A DNA stretch of 11,856 nucleotides from Planococcaceae bacterium UBA3378 (GTDB taxonomy: Bacteria > Bacillota > Bacilli > Bacillales_A > Planococcaceae), in NCBI GenBank assembly GCA_002359075.1, contig DEQA01000074.1:1-11856 (forward strand), written 5' to 3'. Position 1 is the stretch's first letter. Each line of letters opens with the position of its first letter. The translations under genes and the position numbers were made by a program. Below the pieces are notes generated by a model. The model had not been told where the DNA came from and searched no databases. It saw only the letters and a list, made by a program, of their open reading frames with translations. Shown one piece after another: positions 5,620 to 11,856 of the stretch.

Positions 5620-7824
5620 TTATTCTTTTCTCCAAAGCTTACCTGGCCAGTAAGAAAATTTACCAAACACAGTAATTAACGCAGGCACCAGCAACGGCCG
5701 TACAATAAATGTATCAAGAAGGATACCCACAGCTGTCACAATACCGAACTGTACTAATAATTGTATCGGCAGCGTAGCTAGCACAGCAAAGGTACCAGCT
5801 AAAATCAACCCGGCAGAAGTAATAACCGCCCCTGTCGAAGCGACTCCTCCTGCGATTGCATCTGTATGCTTGCGGCCGCGCTTACGATTTTTCCAAATGT
5901 CAGAGATCATAAAGATGTTATAGTCATTGCCAAGTGCAATAATAAATACAAAACTATACAACGGAATGGCACTTGCCATAGCATCCTGACCGAGCAATCC
6001 ATGAATGATGAGCCAGCCTGCCCCTAATGCGGCAAAGAACGACACAATGACCGTAATCATGAGATGCACCGCTGTAATAAGGGCCCGCAAGTAAACAAGC
6101 AGGACAAGGAAGATAATGACGATCATCACAGGCTGAATGAGCTTTTCATCACCATACTGCACTTCTTTAGTGTCAAGCTGTGTACTTGTCTCGCCGCCAA
6201 GCCAGAAGTCTGTTTCCGCCAGACCCGCACCTACCATGATTTCCTTCATATCTTCTTTCATTAATTCCACATCATCCATCGCTTCATTCGAATAAGGATT
6301 TTTATTTAAATCCACTTCATACAGCTGAATATCCGGATTCGTTTCACCTGTTTGGACGTCGCTTACCAAATCAACATAGGGCAGCGCTGCCAGCTCTTTT
6401 GTGATATCGATATCCTTTCCTTCCGTATCAACGAGTACCTGTACCGGTGCCAGTTCACCCGGTGTAAAGTTCTCTTCAATTAAAGTAAACCCTTCACGTG
6501 AAGGCATATCCTCCGGGAAAGAGGATAATAAATCATAATTGTATTTAATATGTGTGGAAGTATATGCCAAACCGATTAATACAGCACCCGTCAAAATGAT
6601 GACAAGCCAAGGATTACTTGTTACAAAATCCCCAAGCTTCCGCATATAACGGTGGTTTTGTTTCGGCTCCTTATACAGCTTTTTCTTTTGCGCAGCATAA
6701 TTTTTAGCCATCTCAGGTGTCCGAGGCACAAACGGCCAAAAGGCGATTCTTCCTAAAACTGCAAGAACAGCCGGCAGGAGTGTCAATACAGCAACACCTG
6801 TTAGTAAAACACCAAAGCTAAACGGGACAGCAAAACGCTGGAACGCGCCGTAGTCCGCTAATGCCAGTGTGGCAAGACCGATCACAACGGTTAAGCCGCT
6901 CATGACGATCGCGCCGGCAGATTCCCGAATGGCCTGGGCCAGAGCGAGAAACTTATTTTCCTCTTCCAGCAGGACATCACGATAGCGCGTGATCAAGAAG
7001 AGACAGTAGTCTGTACCTGCCCCAAATAAAAGGACAATCATAATGGAGATGGCCTGTGCATCCTTATCAATCAAGCCGGATTCAGCCATCCACCCTAAGA
7101 GAGGGCTTACCACCATAAAAGCAATTCCGACAACAAGAAGCGGGACAATCGCTAAAATTGGTGAACGGTAAATTAACAATAAAATAACAAGGATAATAAT
7201 AACGGTAGCTACCATTAGCTGAAAGTCGGCGGATTTAAATAAATCAGTAGCATCTACTGAAATGCCTACAGGACCTGAAAAACGGGCGTGTAATACATCA
7301 TCATGCAAAGATGTGTCATACGGATTTTCACCTATCTGCTCTTCTGTCATCTGTTTAATCTCGCCCAGATTATTCTTTAACGTATCGGTATTCGCCTCGG
7401 TACTGAAAAACACAGGCGTCACAATCGATCTTCCATTTTCGGAAATAGCCCCCATCAAAGCCTGTGGCGGCATCTGATCGAAGGGAGGAAGAGTTTCCTG
7501 CCCAGGCAGCGGGTTTGTCCCGAGCTCTGCATATAATTTTTGAATTCCCTCAATGTCGCCTAGTTCTAAACCGGCTTCCTTATACCAAACGATTAATAAC
7601 GGAATCCCCGAGTCTGAGGGAAACTGTTCCTCTACTAATGCATCGGCCTGCTGTGACATGAGTTCAGCCGGCAAGTCGGAACCGCCATAATTCTCCACAC
7701 TATTTACTTGAGGAAAAATCATAGCAAGTACAGCAGCCAGCGCAATCCAAAGGGTAAGCGTAACCCATCTCGTCTTCCTGCCTCCTACGATCTCTCCCCA
7801 TCTTTCCAGCGGATGTTTTTTCAT
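5620..7824 (-). CDS. MMPL-family (RND superfamily) transporter, YdfJ-like
   Basis: Predicted protein of 734 residues with the doubled layout of MMPL proteins. Membrane segment 1 (about 20-38) precedes an external domain (about 40-195) and a five-helix bundle (about 203-360). A linker, helix at about 405-422, second external domain (about 425-560) and second bundle (about 565-725) follow. Each bundle carries the family's Asp-Tyr pair in helices 4 and 10: FGAGTDY (D272, Y273) and LGNDY (D634, Y635), the proton-relay residues known from MmpL3. Length is close to B. subtilis YdfJ. It should use the proton gradient to export a lipophilic molecule; the substrate is unknown. The ATG has GAGGAG about 6 bases upstream. 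It is divergent from the B12-domain MerR regulator. No strong terminator is seen downstream. Confidence 0.93.
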   Translation of the reverse strand: MKKHPLERWGEIVGGRKTRWVTLTLWIALAAVLAMIFPQVNSVENYGGSDLPAELMSQQADALVEEQFPSDSGIPLLIVWYKEAGLELGDIEGIQKLYAELGTNPLPGQETLPPFDQMPPQALMGAISENGRSIVTPVFFSTEANTDTLKNNLGEIKQMTEEQIGENPYDTSLHDDVLHARFSGPVGISVDATDLFKSADFQLMVATVIIILVILLLIYRSPILAIVPLLVVGIAFMVVSPLLGWMAESGLIDKDAQAISIMIVLLFGAGTDYCLFLITRYRDVLLEEENKFLALAQAIRESAGAIVMSGLTVVIGLATLALADYGAFQRFAVPFSFGVLLTGVAVLTLLPAVLAVLGRIAFWPFVPRTPEMAKNYAAQKKKLYKEPKQNHRYMRKLGDFVTSNPWLVIILTGAVLIGLAYTSTHIKYNYDLLSSFPEDMPSREGFTLIEENFTPGELAPVQVLVDTEGKDIDITKELAALPYVDLVSDVQTGETNPDIQLYEVDLNKNPYSNEAMDDVELMKEDMKEIMVGAGLAETDFWLGGETSTQLDTKEVQYGDEKLIQPVMIVIIFLVLLVYLRALITAVHLMITVIVSFFAALGAGWLIIHGLLGQDAMASAIPLYSFVFIIALGNDYNIFMISDIWKNRKRGRKHTDAIAGGVASTGAVITSAGLILAGTFAVLATLPIQLLVQFGIVTAVGILLDTFIVRPLLVPALITVFGKFSYWPGKLWRKE

Positions 7825-8196
7825 ACAAGCTCCTCTTTTCTACTATAATAGTTTTATTTTCTAGGCTTTCTGAAATAGATTAAACGTACTTATACGCGAT
7901 AAAAAATATAGCAGTGGGCCTGTCACGATGGAAAAAGCGTGCTAAGGTTATTATCAGTATTAAAGTATATCCCACTATTTATCCATTTAAATCCAGAAAT
8001 ATTACTCTTTTACCGTTTGCCTTATAATATATTCGCTGCCCACATTATCTATCCACCTTTAGGTTCCATCACCTCTATGTGAAGTTTTCTACCTCCTGAT
8101 AAAAGGTCATTCTTTTATTCCTCCACTACCTCATCCTTCTTATTCAACTTGCCATCACGTTTTGCCATTGCATGTTCCTCTACCTCATCACAAATG

Positions 8197-8203
8197 TTAT
8201 ACA
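8197..8203 (+). promoter_or_regulatory. Isolated copy of the TnTACA motif
   Basis: TTATACA, identical to the core of the tandem repeats at 8308-8340 and in the same orientation, about 110 bases upstream of them. Possible auxiliary binding site for the MerR-type regulator, by inference. Confidence 0.35.
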
Positions 8204-8225
8204 AATAATGCAAAGAAAAATTACG

Positions 8226-8232
8226 TTGTACA
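8226..8232 (+). promoter_or_regulatory. Second isolated copy of the TnTACA motif
   Basis: TTGTACA; with flanking bases it forms the palindrome TTGTACAA. It is 29 bases from the copy at 8197, not a multiple of 11, so it is not part of the tandem array. Confidence 0.3.
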
Positions 8233-8307
8233 AACCATTGCTTTTTAAAAAGTAAATTCTATGATTGCATAGGGGTCAATGAGTATGATCGCTAAAACAA
8301 ACGATAA

Positions 8308-8340
8308 CATTATACAAACATTATACACATGGTATACAAC
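8308..8340 (+). promoter_or_regulatory. CarH-type operator: three tandem 11-bp direct repeats
   Basis: The units CATTATACAAA (8308-8318), CATTATACACA (8319-8329) and TGGTATACAAC (8330-8340) follow head to tail. The T-n-T-A-C-A cores at 8311, 8322 and 8333 are exactly 11 bases apart. CarH-type MerR repressors with B12 domains are known to bind three such 11-bp direct repeats with a TnTACA core, one DNA-binding domain per repeat, over the -35 box. Here the array directly precedes the TTGACA at 8343, and the adjacent gene encodes a regulator of this class. Binding is inferred. Confidence 0.75.
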
Positions 8341-8342
8341 AT

Positions 8343-8371
8343 TTGACAATCCCCTCTTTTTTTTGTTGAAT
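8343..8371 (+). promoter_or_regulatory. Sigma-A promoter of the MerR/B12-domain regulator
   Basis: A perfect -35 TTGACA (8343-8348) and a -10 TTGAAT (8366-8371, 4 of 6) are separated by 17 bases. The -35 begins 2 bases after the last 11-bp repeat, so a bound repressor would exclude RNA polymerase; autorepression is the natural reading. Confidence 0.7.
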
Positions 8372-8416
8372 GTTAGTAGCATATCGTAAACAGTTTGATG
8401 GAGAGGAGGGGATTAA

Positions 8417-9301
8417 ATGAATAAAAAACTGACATACTCAATTCAGCAGGTGGCGGATATTACAGGACTATCCAAACAGGTTATCCGCAAATGGGAAGAC
8501 CGTTACGGCATTATTACACCTGAACGCCTGGAGAATGGCTACCGTATTTATAACGAAGCGGAAGTCTCATTACTGCAGAAAATCGTTGCATTGACAGAAG
8601 CGGGCCATAGTATCAAACAAGCAGCAATGCTCGCCCAGCAGGAACCTGAAGAGCAGGAAGAAATCATTGACGTTCCTGTAGACCGTTTTGGTTATTTTCT
8701 CTATGCCCTGGAAGATGCCGGCAAGCTTGCGGACGACAAAAAAATACTCCATCTTCTCGAACAAGCGCACCACCAATTCGGTATAGAGATTGCCATCCAG
8801 CAGATCATCCTTCCTTTTCTGAGAAGGATCGGGCAGCTATGGTGCGATAAAGAATGGGGAGAATATCAGGAAGCAGTCAGCAGTCAAACGATTCGCGACT
8901 TTTTAGCAAATGTACGCCATCGCTTTTATGTACCAGACCATGCCCCGCTTGTGTTGGGCAGCTGTCTGCCAAATGAACGCCATGAAATCCCGGTGCAGAT
9001 TCTGCTCGTACAGTGCTTGCTGCGCGGCTACCGAACACTTATGCTTGGCCCAGCGCCTGCCCCAACAGCTATTGAATCTACCGTCCGCCTTGTTAACCCG
9101 GCTATTGTGCTATTGAGCGCCACAACGGAAGCCGCCTGGGAGGATGGAGGAAAAAGTTTATTGGCCCTCGATACCTTCGCTAAATCAGTTCCGCACGTGA
9201 AATTTTTTATCGGCGGTGCAGCAGTAAAAGAGTATTTACGCCATATAAAACTTGAGGCCATTCAAGAAGCACATTCATTAAATGAGGTATTTTCAAGTTA
9301 A
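8417..9301 (+). CDS. MerR-family regulator with B12-binding-like domain (CarH/LitR type)
   Basis: Predicted protein of 294 residues. The N-terminal MerR helix-turn-helix spans about 5-75 (YSIQQVADITGLS at 7-19, IRKWEDRYG at 23-31, NGYRIYNEAEV at 40-50). A helical cap domain (about 88-170) and a Rossmann-like B12-binding domain (about 177-290, with FIGGAAV at 264-270) follow. In CarH the cap carries W-x9-E-H and the Rossmann part a His that coordinates cobalt from below. Here W142 and E152 are kept, but the His is Ala153 and the residue after the Trp is Cys143. The lower-ligand His is present in NERHEIP (H189), with Pro replacing the usual Gly. Cobalamin binding is thus possible, but adenosyl-group sensing may be changed. 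The ribosome binding site GAGGAGGGG lies 6-8 bases before the ATG. It probably represses itself through the repeats at 8308-8340 and may control the divergent transporter. Confidence 0.9.
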   Translation: MNKKLTYSIQQVADITGLSKQVIRKWEDRYGIITPERLENGYRIYNEAEVSLLQKIVALTEAGHSIKQAAMLAQQEPEEQEEIIDVPVDRFGYFLYALEDAGKLADDKKILHLLEQAHHQFGIEIAIQQIILPFLRRIGQLWCDKEWGEYQEAVSSQTIRDFLANVRHRFYVPDHAPLVLGSCLPNERHEIPVQILLVQCLLRGYRTLMLGPAPAPTAIESTVRLVNPAIVLLSATTEAAWEDGGKSLLALDTFAKSVPHVKFFIGGAAVKEYLRHIKLEAIQEAHSLNEVFSS

Positions 9302-9333
9302 TTTGCTTCCTATCTAAACCGACTTCTTTAAAG

Positions 9334-9360
9334 AAGAGCTCGAGGGAGCACTTTTTATTT
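9334..9360 (+). terminator. Likely terminator of the MerR-type regulator gene
   Basis: AAG-A-GCTC (9334-9341) pairs with GAGC-A-CTT (9346-9353) across one A-A mismatch with a GAGG loop, followed by a T-rich run (9354-9360). The stem is short, so it is moderate. 9361-9455 holds no gene. Confidence 0.5.
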
Positions 9361-9449
9361 TACGTCGTAAAGCGGTATTTGAATTCGATGCATAGAATTT
9401 TTTTACTAGCCTCCGATCTATTTACTCGTACTAATATGTTTTTCCCTTG

Positions 9450-9505
9450 ATAAAGAAAAATACCCTACAGAATAGACGTTTTAAAGTGTCTATTTTGTAG
9501 GGTAT
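9450..9505 (-). terminator. Strong intrinsic terminator of the YusW-like gene
   Basis: Arms 9460-9477 and 9488-9505 pair over 18 bp with a single G-U wobble around a 10-base loop. On the minus strand the stem runs into TTTTTCTTTA. No T-run follows on the plus strand, so it serves the minus-strand gene ending at 9528. Confidence 0.9.
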
Positions 9506-9527
9506 ATAGTACAGATCGGATAGTTTT

Positions 9528-10043
9528 TTATTTTTGCTTGTGATATTCTTTTTCTGTACCATCTGCAAAGCGTACTTCTAATTCTAAATCTGTGTAGTCT
9601 TCTTTTAGATTAAAGGCATTAAGCACTTCCTTGATCACTTCATCTTCTGCTGTTGAAGCATCAAAAGTGAAGCCCTTAAAGATCGGTTCTAATCGTGTAT
9701 AAGCTTCATCACCATATACTTTTTCGTTATTTACATCATCTTCAATGGATGCTTCTACACCGGATTGTTCATTTTCATAGTCTGCTTCAAAGCTTTCTGT
9801 CATGGAATAGTCGACATCAAGAGAAAAATGTGTGAAGTTAAAGTCTGTATTCGCATTTGTTACTGCATTATTGTTGGCCCCATCTGTAGTGCCATTATTT
9901 GATGTCGTTCCATTGTCTACCGCATCTTCATTTTGTTCTGTCGGTGCATTGGTAGGTTCGTTCTTTACTTCCTCATCATCATTGCCACAAGCTGCTAATA
10001 ATAACATACTCATTGGGATTGCCAGCCATTTTGCATTTTTCAT
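9528..10043 (-). CDS. YusW-like lipoprotein
   Basis: Predicted protein of 171 residues. A lipoprotein signal (MKNAKW, hydrophobic core, lipobox LLLAAC) puts the acylated Cys at residue 19, so it should be anchored on the outer face of the membrane. A low-complexity linker rich in Asn, Thr, Asp and Glu (about 20-65) is followed by a globular domain (about 66-171) that resembles the YusW family of Bacilli; these have no established function. Two copies of a YusW-like pattern may be present (about 66-110 and 111-171), but this is unsure. The start is ATG at 10043, with GAGGAG (complement of 10055-10060) 11 bases upstream. The GTG at 10055 overlaps that site and is rejected. It is transcribed alone, with a strong terminator at 9450-9505. 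Confidence 0.85.
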   Translation of the reverse strand: MKNAKWLAIPMSMLLLAACGNDDEEVKNEPTNAPTEQNEDAVDNGTTSNNGTTDGANNNAVTNANTDFNFTHFSLDVDYSMTESFEADYENEQSGVEASIEDDVNNEKVYGDEAYTRLEPIFKGFTFDASTAEDEVIKEVLNAFNLKEDYTDLELEVRFADGTEKEYHKQK

Positions 10044-10361
10044 AAAAAGATCCACTCCTCATTAGTTTATTACCATATAAAAGTACCCTATATTACGAAA
10101 AATATACCGCATTCTATCATTTTTTTGATGTTTAAAAAGTGTTAAAATTCAGATTATTAATAATATAAGCTGCTCTTATTTTTTGTTTTCTTTAGCTTTC
10201 TTCCCATATACATAAAGCGGATGGCTGTCTCTTTGTCCTTATTTGAATAAGAAACATTGCCTTTTCGAACTACTCCGGCTAAATTAGCTTTTTCACACCG
10301 AAACATATTTGTATAATTAGAAAAAATTCCCGAAAAACTTGCCAACCAAGAGATCGCTATT
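10044..10361. other. Non-coding stretch upstream of the YusW-like gene
   Basis: AT-rich. On the minus strand TGATAGAAT (complement of about 10113-10121) resembles an extended -10 and may start the YusW-like transcript. A 74-codon open frame at 10157-10381 begins inside a terminator hairpin and has no ribosome binding site, so I do not call it a gene. Confidence 0.4.
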
Positions 10362-10413
10362 AAAAAATAAAAAATCCGCAAACTTTCTGCATGTATGCAA
10401 AAAGCGGGCGGAT
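10362..10413 (-). terminator. Strong terminator downstream of the nitroreductase gene
   Basis: Arms 10374-10392 and 10395-10413 pair over a 19-base length with one 3x3 internal loop and one G-U wobble. On the minus strand the hairpin is followed by a run containing TTTTATTTTTTA. It lies about 110 bases after the nitroreductase stop; the bases between (10414-10521) show no gene. Confidence 0.8.
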
Positions 10414-10521
10414 ACTACTTTTCCTATATAAATGGGCTTATCAAGAAACAGGCGGTCTAACTCTTTGTCAGGCTAAAAGGAATACCTGGACGTAAAATCA
10501 CGCCGATCCTAAAACACCTAT

Positions 10522-11097
10522 TTATGATTCCCCAAAGATTGTTACAATTTCTTCGGCTGCTTTCCGTTCTTTCCCTTTTGGCAGTTCATCAAAATAGCCG
10601 AGCTGAAGCATAGCGATCACGCGCTCTCCCGGAGCCACTTTCATCGCCTCGCGGAATTTCGGTACATCAAGGAATCCAGGCGTCTTCCAGCAGGAGCCAA
10701 TCCCTTTATCCCAGGCGAGCAGCTGGATATTCTGCAGAAGGCTTGCGGCCGCTCCGTAATCTTCCAGACGTTCTTTTTGGCGGGCATCTTCCGGTACAAT
10801 GGCGAATATATAAGCACCCGGTAACGTAAATTTCTTCATCTGGTTGTTTAACTCTTCTGAAGAAAGTTCCTTCCAACGCGGGATAGCGAGCTCGCGCAGC
10901 AAATCATAGAGCTTCTCGAGCTCCGGTCCACATGCCATCACTAAACGCCACGGTTCCCTGTTACCATGATTAGGGGCCCATACAGCATCATTAATAATAC
11001 TTAGCAAATCTTCCCGGTCTACAGGCTGGCCGTTAAATAGTTTAATAGAACGTCGACCGATGACCGCCTCTCTTACAGATAGCGATTGTTCATTCAT
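10522..11097 (-). CDS. Nitroreductase-family flavoprotein (YdjA/YfhC-like)
   Basis: Predicted protein of 191 residues, the size of the compact nitroreductase subgroup. The N-terminal RRSIKLF (15-21) is the family's FMN-phosphate binding start. APNHGNREPWRL (41-52) is the second conserved segment, and DYGAAASLLQNIQLLAWDKGIG (113-134) with SCWKT after it forms the core helix and strand near the flavin. It should be a cytoplasmic FMN-dependent NAD(P)H oxidoreductase acting on nitroaromatics, quinones or similar electrophiles; the natural substrate is unknown. The closest named relatives from memory are E. coli YdjA and B. subtilis YfhC. The ATG at 11097 has AAGGAGA (complement of 11108-11114) 10 bases upstream. 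It is a single-gene unit with a promoter at 11134-11162. Confidence 0.9.
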   Translation of the reverse strand: MNEQSLSVREAVIGRRSIKLFNGQPVDREDLLSIINDAVWAPNHGNREPWRLVMACGPELEKLYDLLRELAIPRWKELSSEELNNQMKKFTLPGAYIFAIVPEDARQKERLEDYGAAASLLQNIQLLAWDKGIGSCWKTPGFLDVPKFREAMKVAPGERVIAMLQLGYFDELPKGKERKAAEEIVTIFGES

Positions 11098-11133
11098 TTC
11101 CCGAATCTCTCCTTAAAATATAGAAAGTATATT

Positions 11134-11162
11134 ACTGTAAAACGGATTCACTTTTCTTTCAA
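11134..11162 (-). promoter_or_regulatory. Promoter of the nitroreductase gene
   Basis: On the minus strand TTGAAA (complement of 11157-11162, 5 of 6) and TACAGT (complement of 11134-11139, 4 of 6) are separated by 17 bases. A second -10 candidate, TATACT, lies a few bases downstream. Confidence 0.45.
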
Positions 11163-11291
11163 TCAACCTTATCATAAGTAGAGCAGTTTTAAAATATCTT
11201 CTCTTTTTCATTGCATGCCAAGCATATCTATCAACCCCAGCTGTTTATATGCAGATGGATGTCATGATGCAAAAGAGTTTACCTCTTATTC

Positions 11292-11856
11292 CTACGAAAA
11301 TACATCGTCAATTTGGTAAAAATAATATTGAATATTCGGCGTGTATGCACCTGAATTTCTATATTCGTAATGGCGGTTTTGGCTGTCATTTGTATGAGCA
11401 TGGACATATGGGATACCGTTTCTGATACTGGTAACGATGGTACTATGGTCAATAACACCGTTTCCTTGGAAATCATAAAAAATAACATCCCCAATTTGTA
11501 AGTCAGAGACAGAGGAGACTTGTTTTGCCGTCAGTCCCGATTTGGATGTTTCCAAATACCATCTTAGACTGTGGGAAACAGACCAGCTATAGCTCCATGT
11601 TTCACGGTGGTACTGTCTGCCGTTTCCATTTTTCCAACCATCTGTTATCCACCAGCCTTTCCCCCTGTCAGGCGCTCCTCTCATGGGGGCACCGCCGGCA
11701 AACAGGCATTGTGAAATAAAACTGGTGCAATCCACTGCGAATGATGGATAATTTGGATTTCTGCCATCCCACCATTTTTTTGCATAGGCAACTGCCGCTT
11801 CTCGATTGTAAGTAGGAATTTTTTCTTCCTCCTTTTTCTTTCTTATCCTTTTATAT
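11292..11856 (-). CDS. Amidase_6-type hydrolase, C-terminal part (5' end outside window)
   Basis: The frame is open from the right edge to the stop at 11292: 187 residues without a start codon that fits. The first visible part is a charged linker (KEEEKIPTYNREAAVAYA), and the domain begins with W-W-D-G-R-N-P-N-Y. The motif DCTSFISQCLFAGG contains the presumed catalytic Cys (about position 41 of the visible part). VIDHSTIV contains the presumed His, and HAHTNDS lies beyond it. This is the Amidase_6 domain, a papain-like fold common at the C-terminus of Bacillales proteins thought to act on peptide or cell-wall amide bonds. An ATG-like Met-Asp start just before the Cys would cut the domain and is rejected. 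The missing N-terminal part may hold an export signal. 11098-11291, downstream, holds no clear terminator. Confidence 0.88.
   Translation of the reverse strand, partial: YKRIRKKKEEEKIPTYNREAAVAYAKKWWDGRNPNYPSFAVDCTSFISQCLFAGGAPMRGAPDRGKGWWITDGWKNGNGRQYHRETWSYSWSVSHSLRWYLETSKSGLTAKQVSSVSDLQIGDVIFYDFQGNGVIDHSTIVTSIRNGIPYVHAHTNDSQNRHYEYRNSGAYTPNIQYYFYQIDDVFS

Larger units (their letters stand above)
7825..8416. other. 592-base divergent regulatory gap
   Basis: The gap separates the MMPL gene (minus) from the MerR-type regulator (plus). The right half holds an array of 11-bp repeats, two single copies of the same motif and the regulator's promoter. The left half (7840-8110) shows no promoter I can defend for the transporter. 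Several purine-rich, ribosome-binding-site-like stretches occur on the minus strand (for example AGGAGGT at the complement of 8089-8095), but none has a sensible start codon. A 47-codon open stretch at 8115-8258 on the minus strand lacks a convincing start. Confidence 0.6.

Noticed and set aside
5561..5622. Small inverted repeats after the MMPL gene as its terminator
   Set aside because: The pairings are of 4-6 bases with no proper T-run; not supportable.
6064..7661. Plus-strand frames at 6064-6264, 7262-7477 and 7464-7661
   Set aside because: They are antisense shadows of the MMPL transporter, which has full-length family similarity.
8570..9261. Frames at 8570-8776 (-), 8910-9116 (+) and 9028-9261 (-)
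   Set aside because: They are shadows of the MerR/B12-domain regulator.
9832..10065. 77-codon plus-strand frame
   Set aside because: It is antisense to the signal peptide and low-complexity linker of the YusW-like lipoprotein.
10157..10381. 74-codon open frame on the minus strand with a hydrophobic N-terminus
   Set aside because: It begins with TTG inside a strong terminator hairpin, has no ribosome binding site, and its hydrophobic start is simply the translated T-run of the terminator.
11279..11719. Frames at 11279-11494 (-) and 11525-11719 (+)
   Set aside because: They overlap the Amidase_6 gene in other frames; only the Amidase_6 frame shows family motifs and stays open to the edge.

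Overview
The window reads as chromosomal DNA of a low-GC Gram-positive bacterium of the order Bacillales. A member of the Planococcaceae/Caryophanaceae (Lysinibacillus/Solibacillus-like) fits best. This placement is inferred from AT-rich sequence, strong AAGGAGG-type ribosome binding sites, T-rich intrinsic terminators, and families typical of Bacilli (YusW-like lipoprotein, Excalibur protein, Amidase_6 hydrolase, PadR, YdfJ-like MMPL). No rRNA, tRNA, CRISPR array or intact insertion sequence was seen.

Layout. Most genes lie on the minus strand. At the left edge is the probable start of a minus-strand gene that leaves the window (1-8). A small signal-anchored protein (228-605) follows. Next come a decayed remnant of a short-chain dehydrogenase gene (772-873) and an unrecognised seven-helix membrane protein (1105-1764). 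On the plus strand a stand-alone GIY-YIG domain protein (2076-2447) has its own promoter and terminator. On the minus strand follow a secreted Excalibur protein (2649-2942), a two-gene unit of a PadR-type repressor and an MFS exporter (4940 to 3051), a 64-residue membrane protein (5130-5324), and a large RND/MMPL-family transporter (5620-7824).

The most interesting part is 7825-9301. A MerR-type regulator with a C-terminal B12-binding-like domain (CarH/LitR architecture) is divergent from the MMPL transporter. Just upstream of it are three tandem 11-bp direct repeats with a T-n-T-A-C-A core, abutting the TTGACA -35 box of its own promoter. That is the arrangement reported for CarH-type light/B12 repressors. 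The sensor domain is altered: the lower cobalamin-ligand histidine is kept, but the histidine of the W-x9-E-H signature is alanine. The DNA-side circuit therefore looks intact while the ligand chemistry may differ.

To the right, minus-strand genes encode a YusW-like lipoprotein (9528-10043), a YdjA/YfhC-like nitroreductase (10522-11097) and the C-terminal part of an Amidase_6 hydrolase that enters from beyond the right edge (11292-11856).

The genes are mostly single units with their own terminators. The only evident operon is PadR-MFS, where the ATG of the exporter directly follows the stop of the repressor and a double palindrome covers the promoter. Start codons were reassigned for three genes where a clear Shine-Dalgarno sequence points to an internal TTG or ATG.
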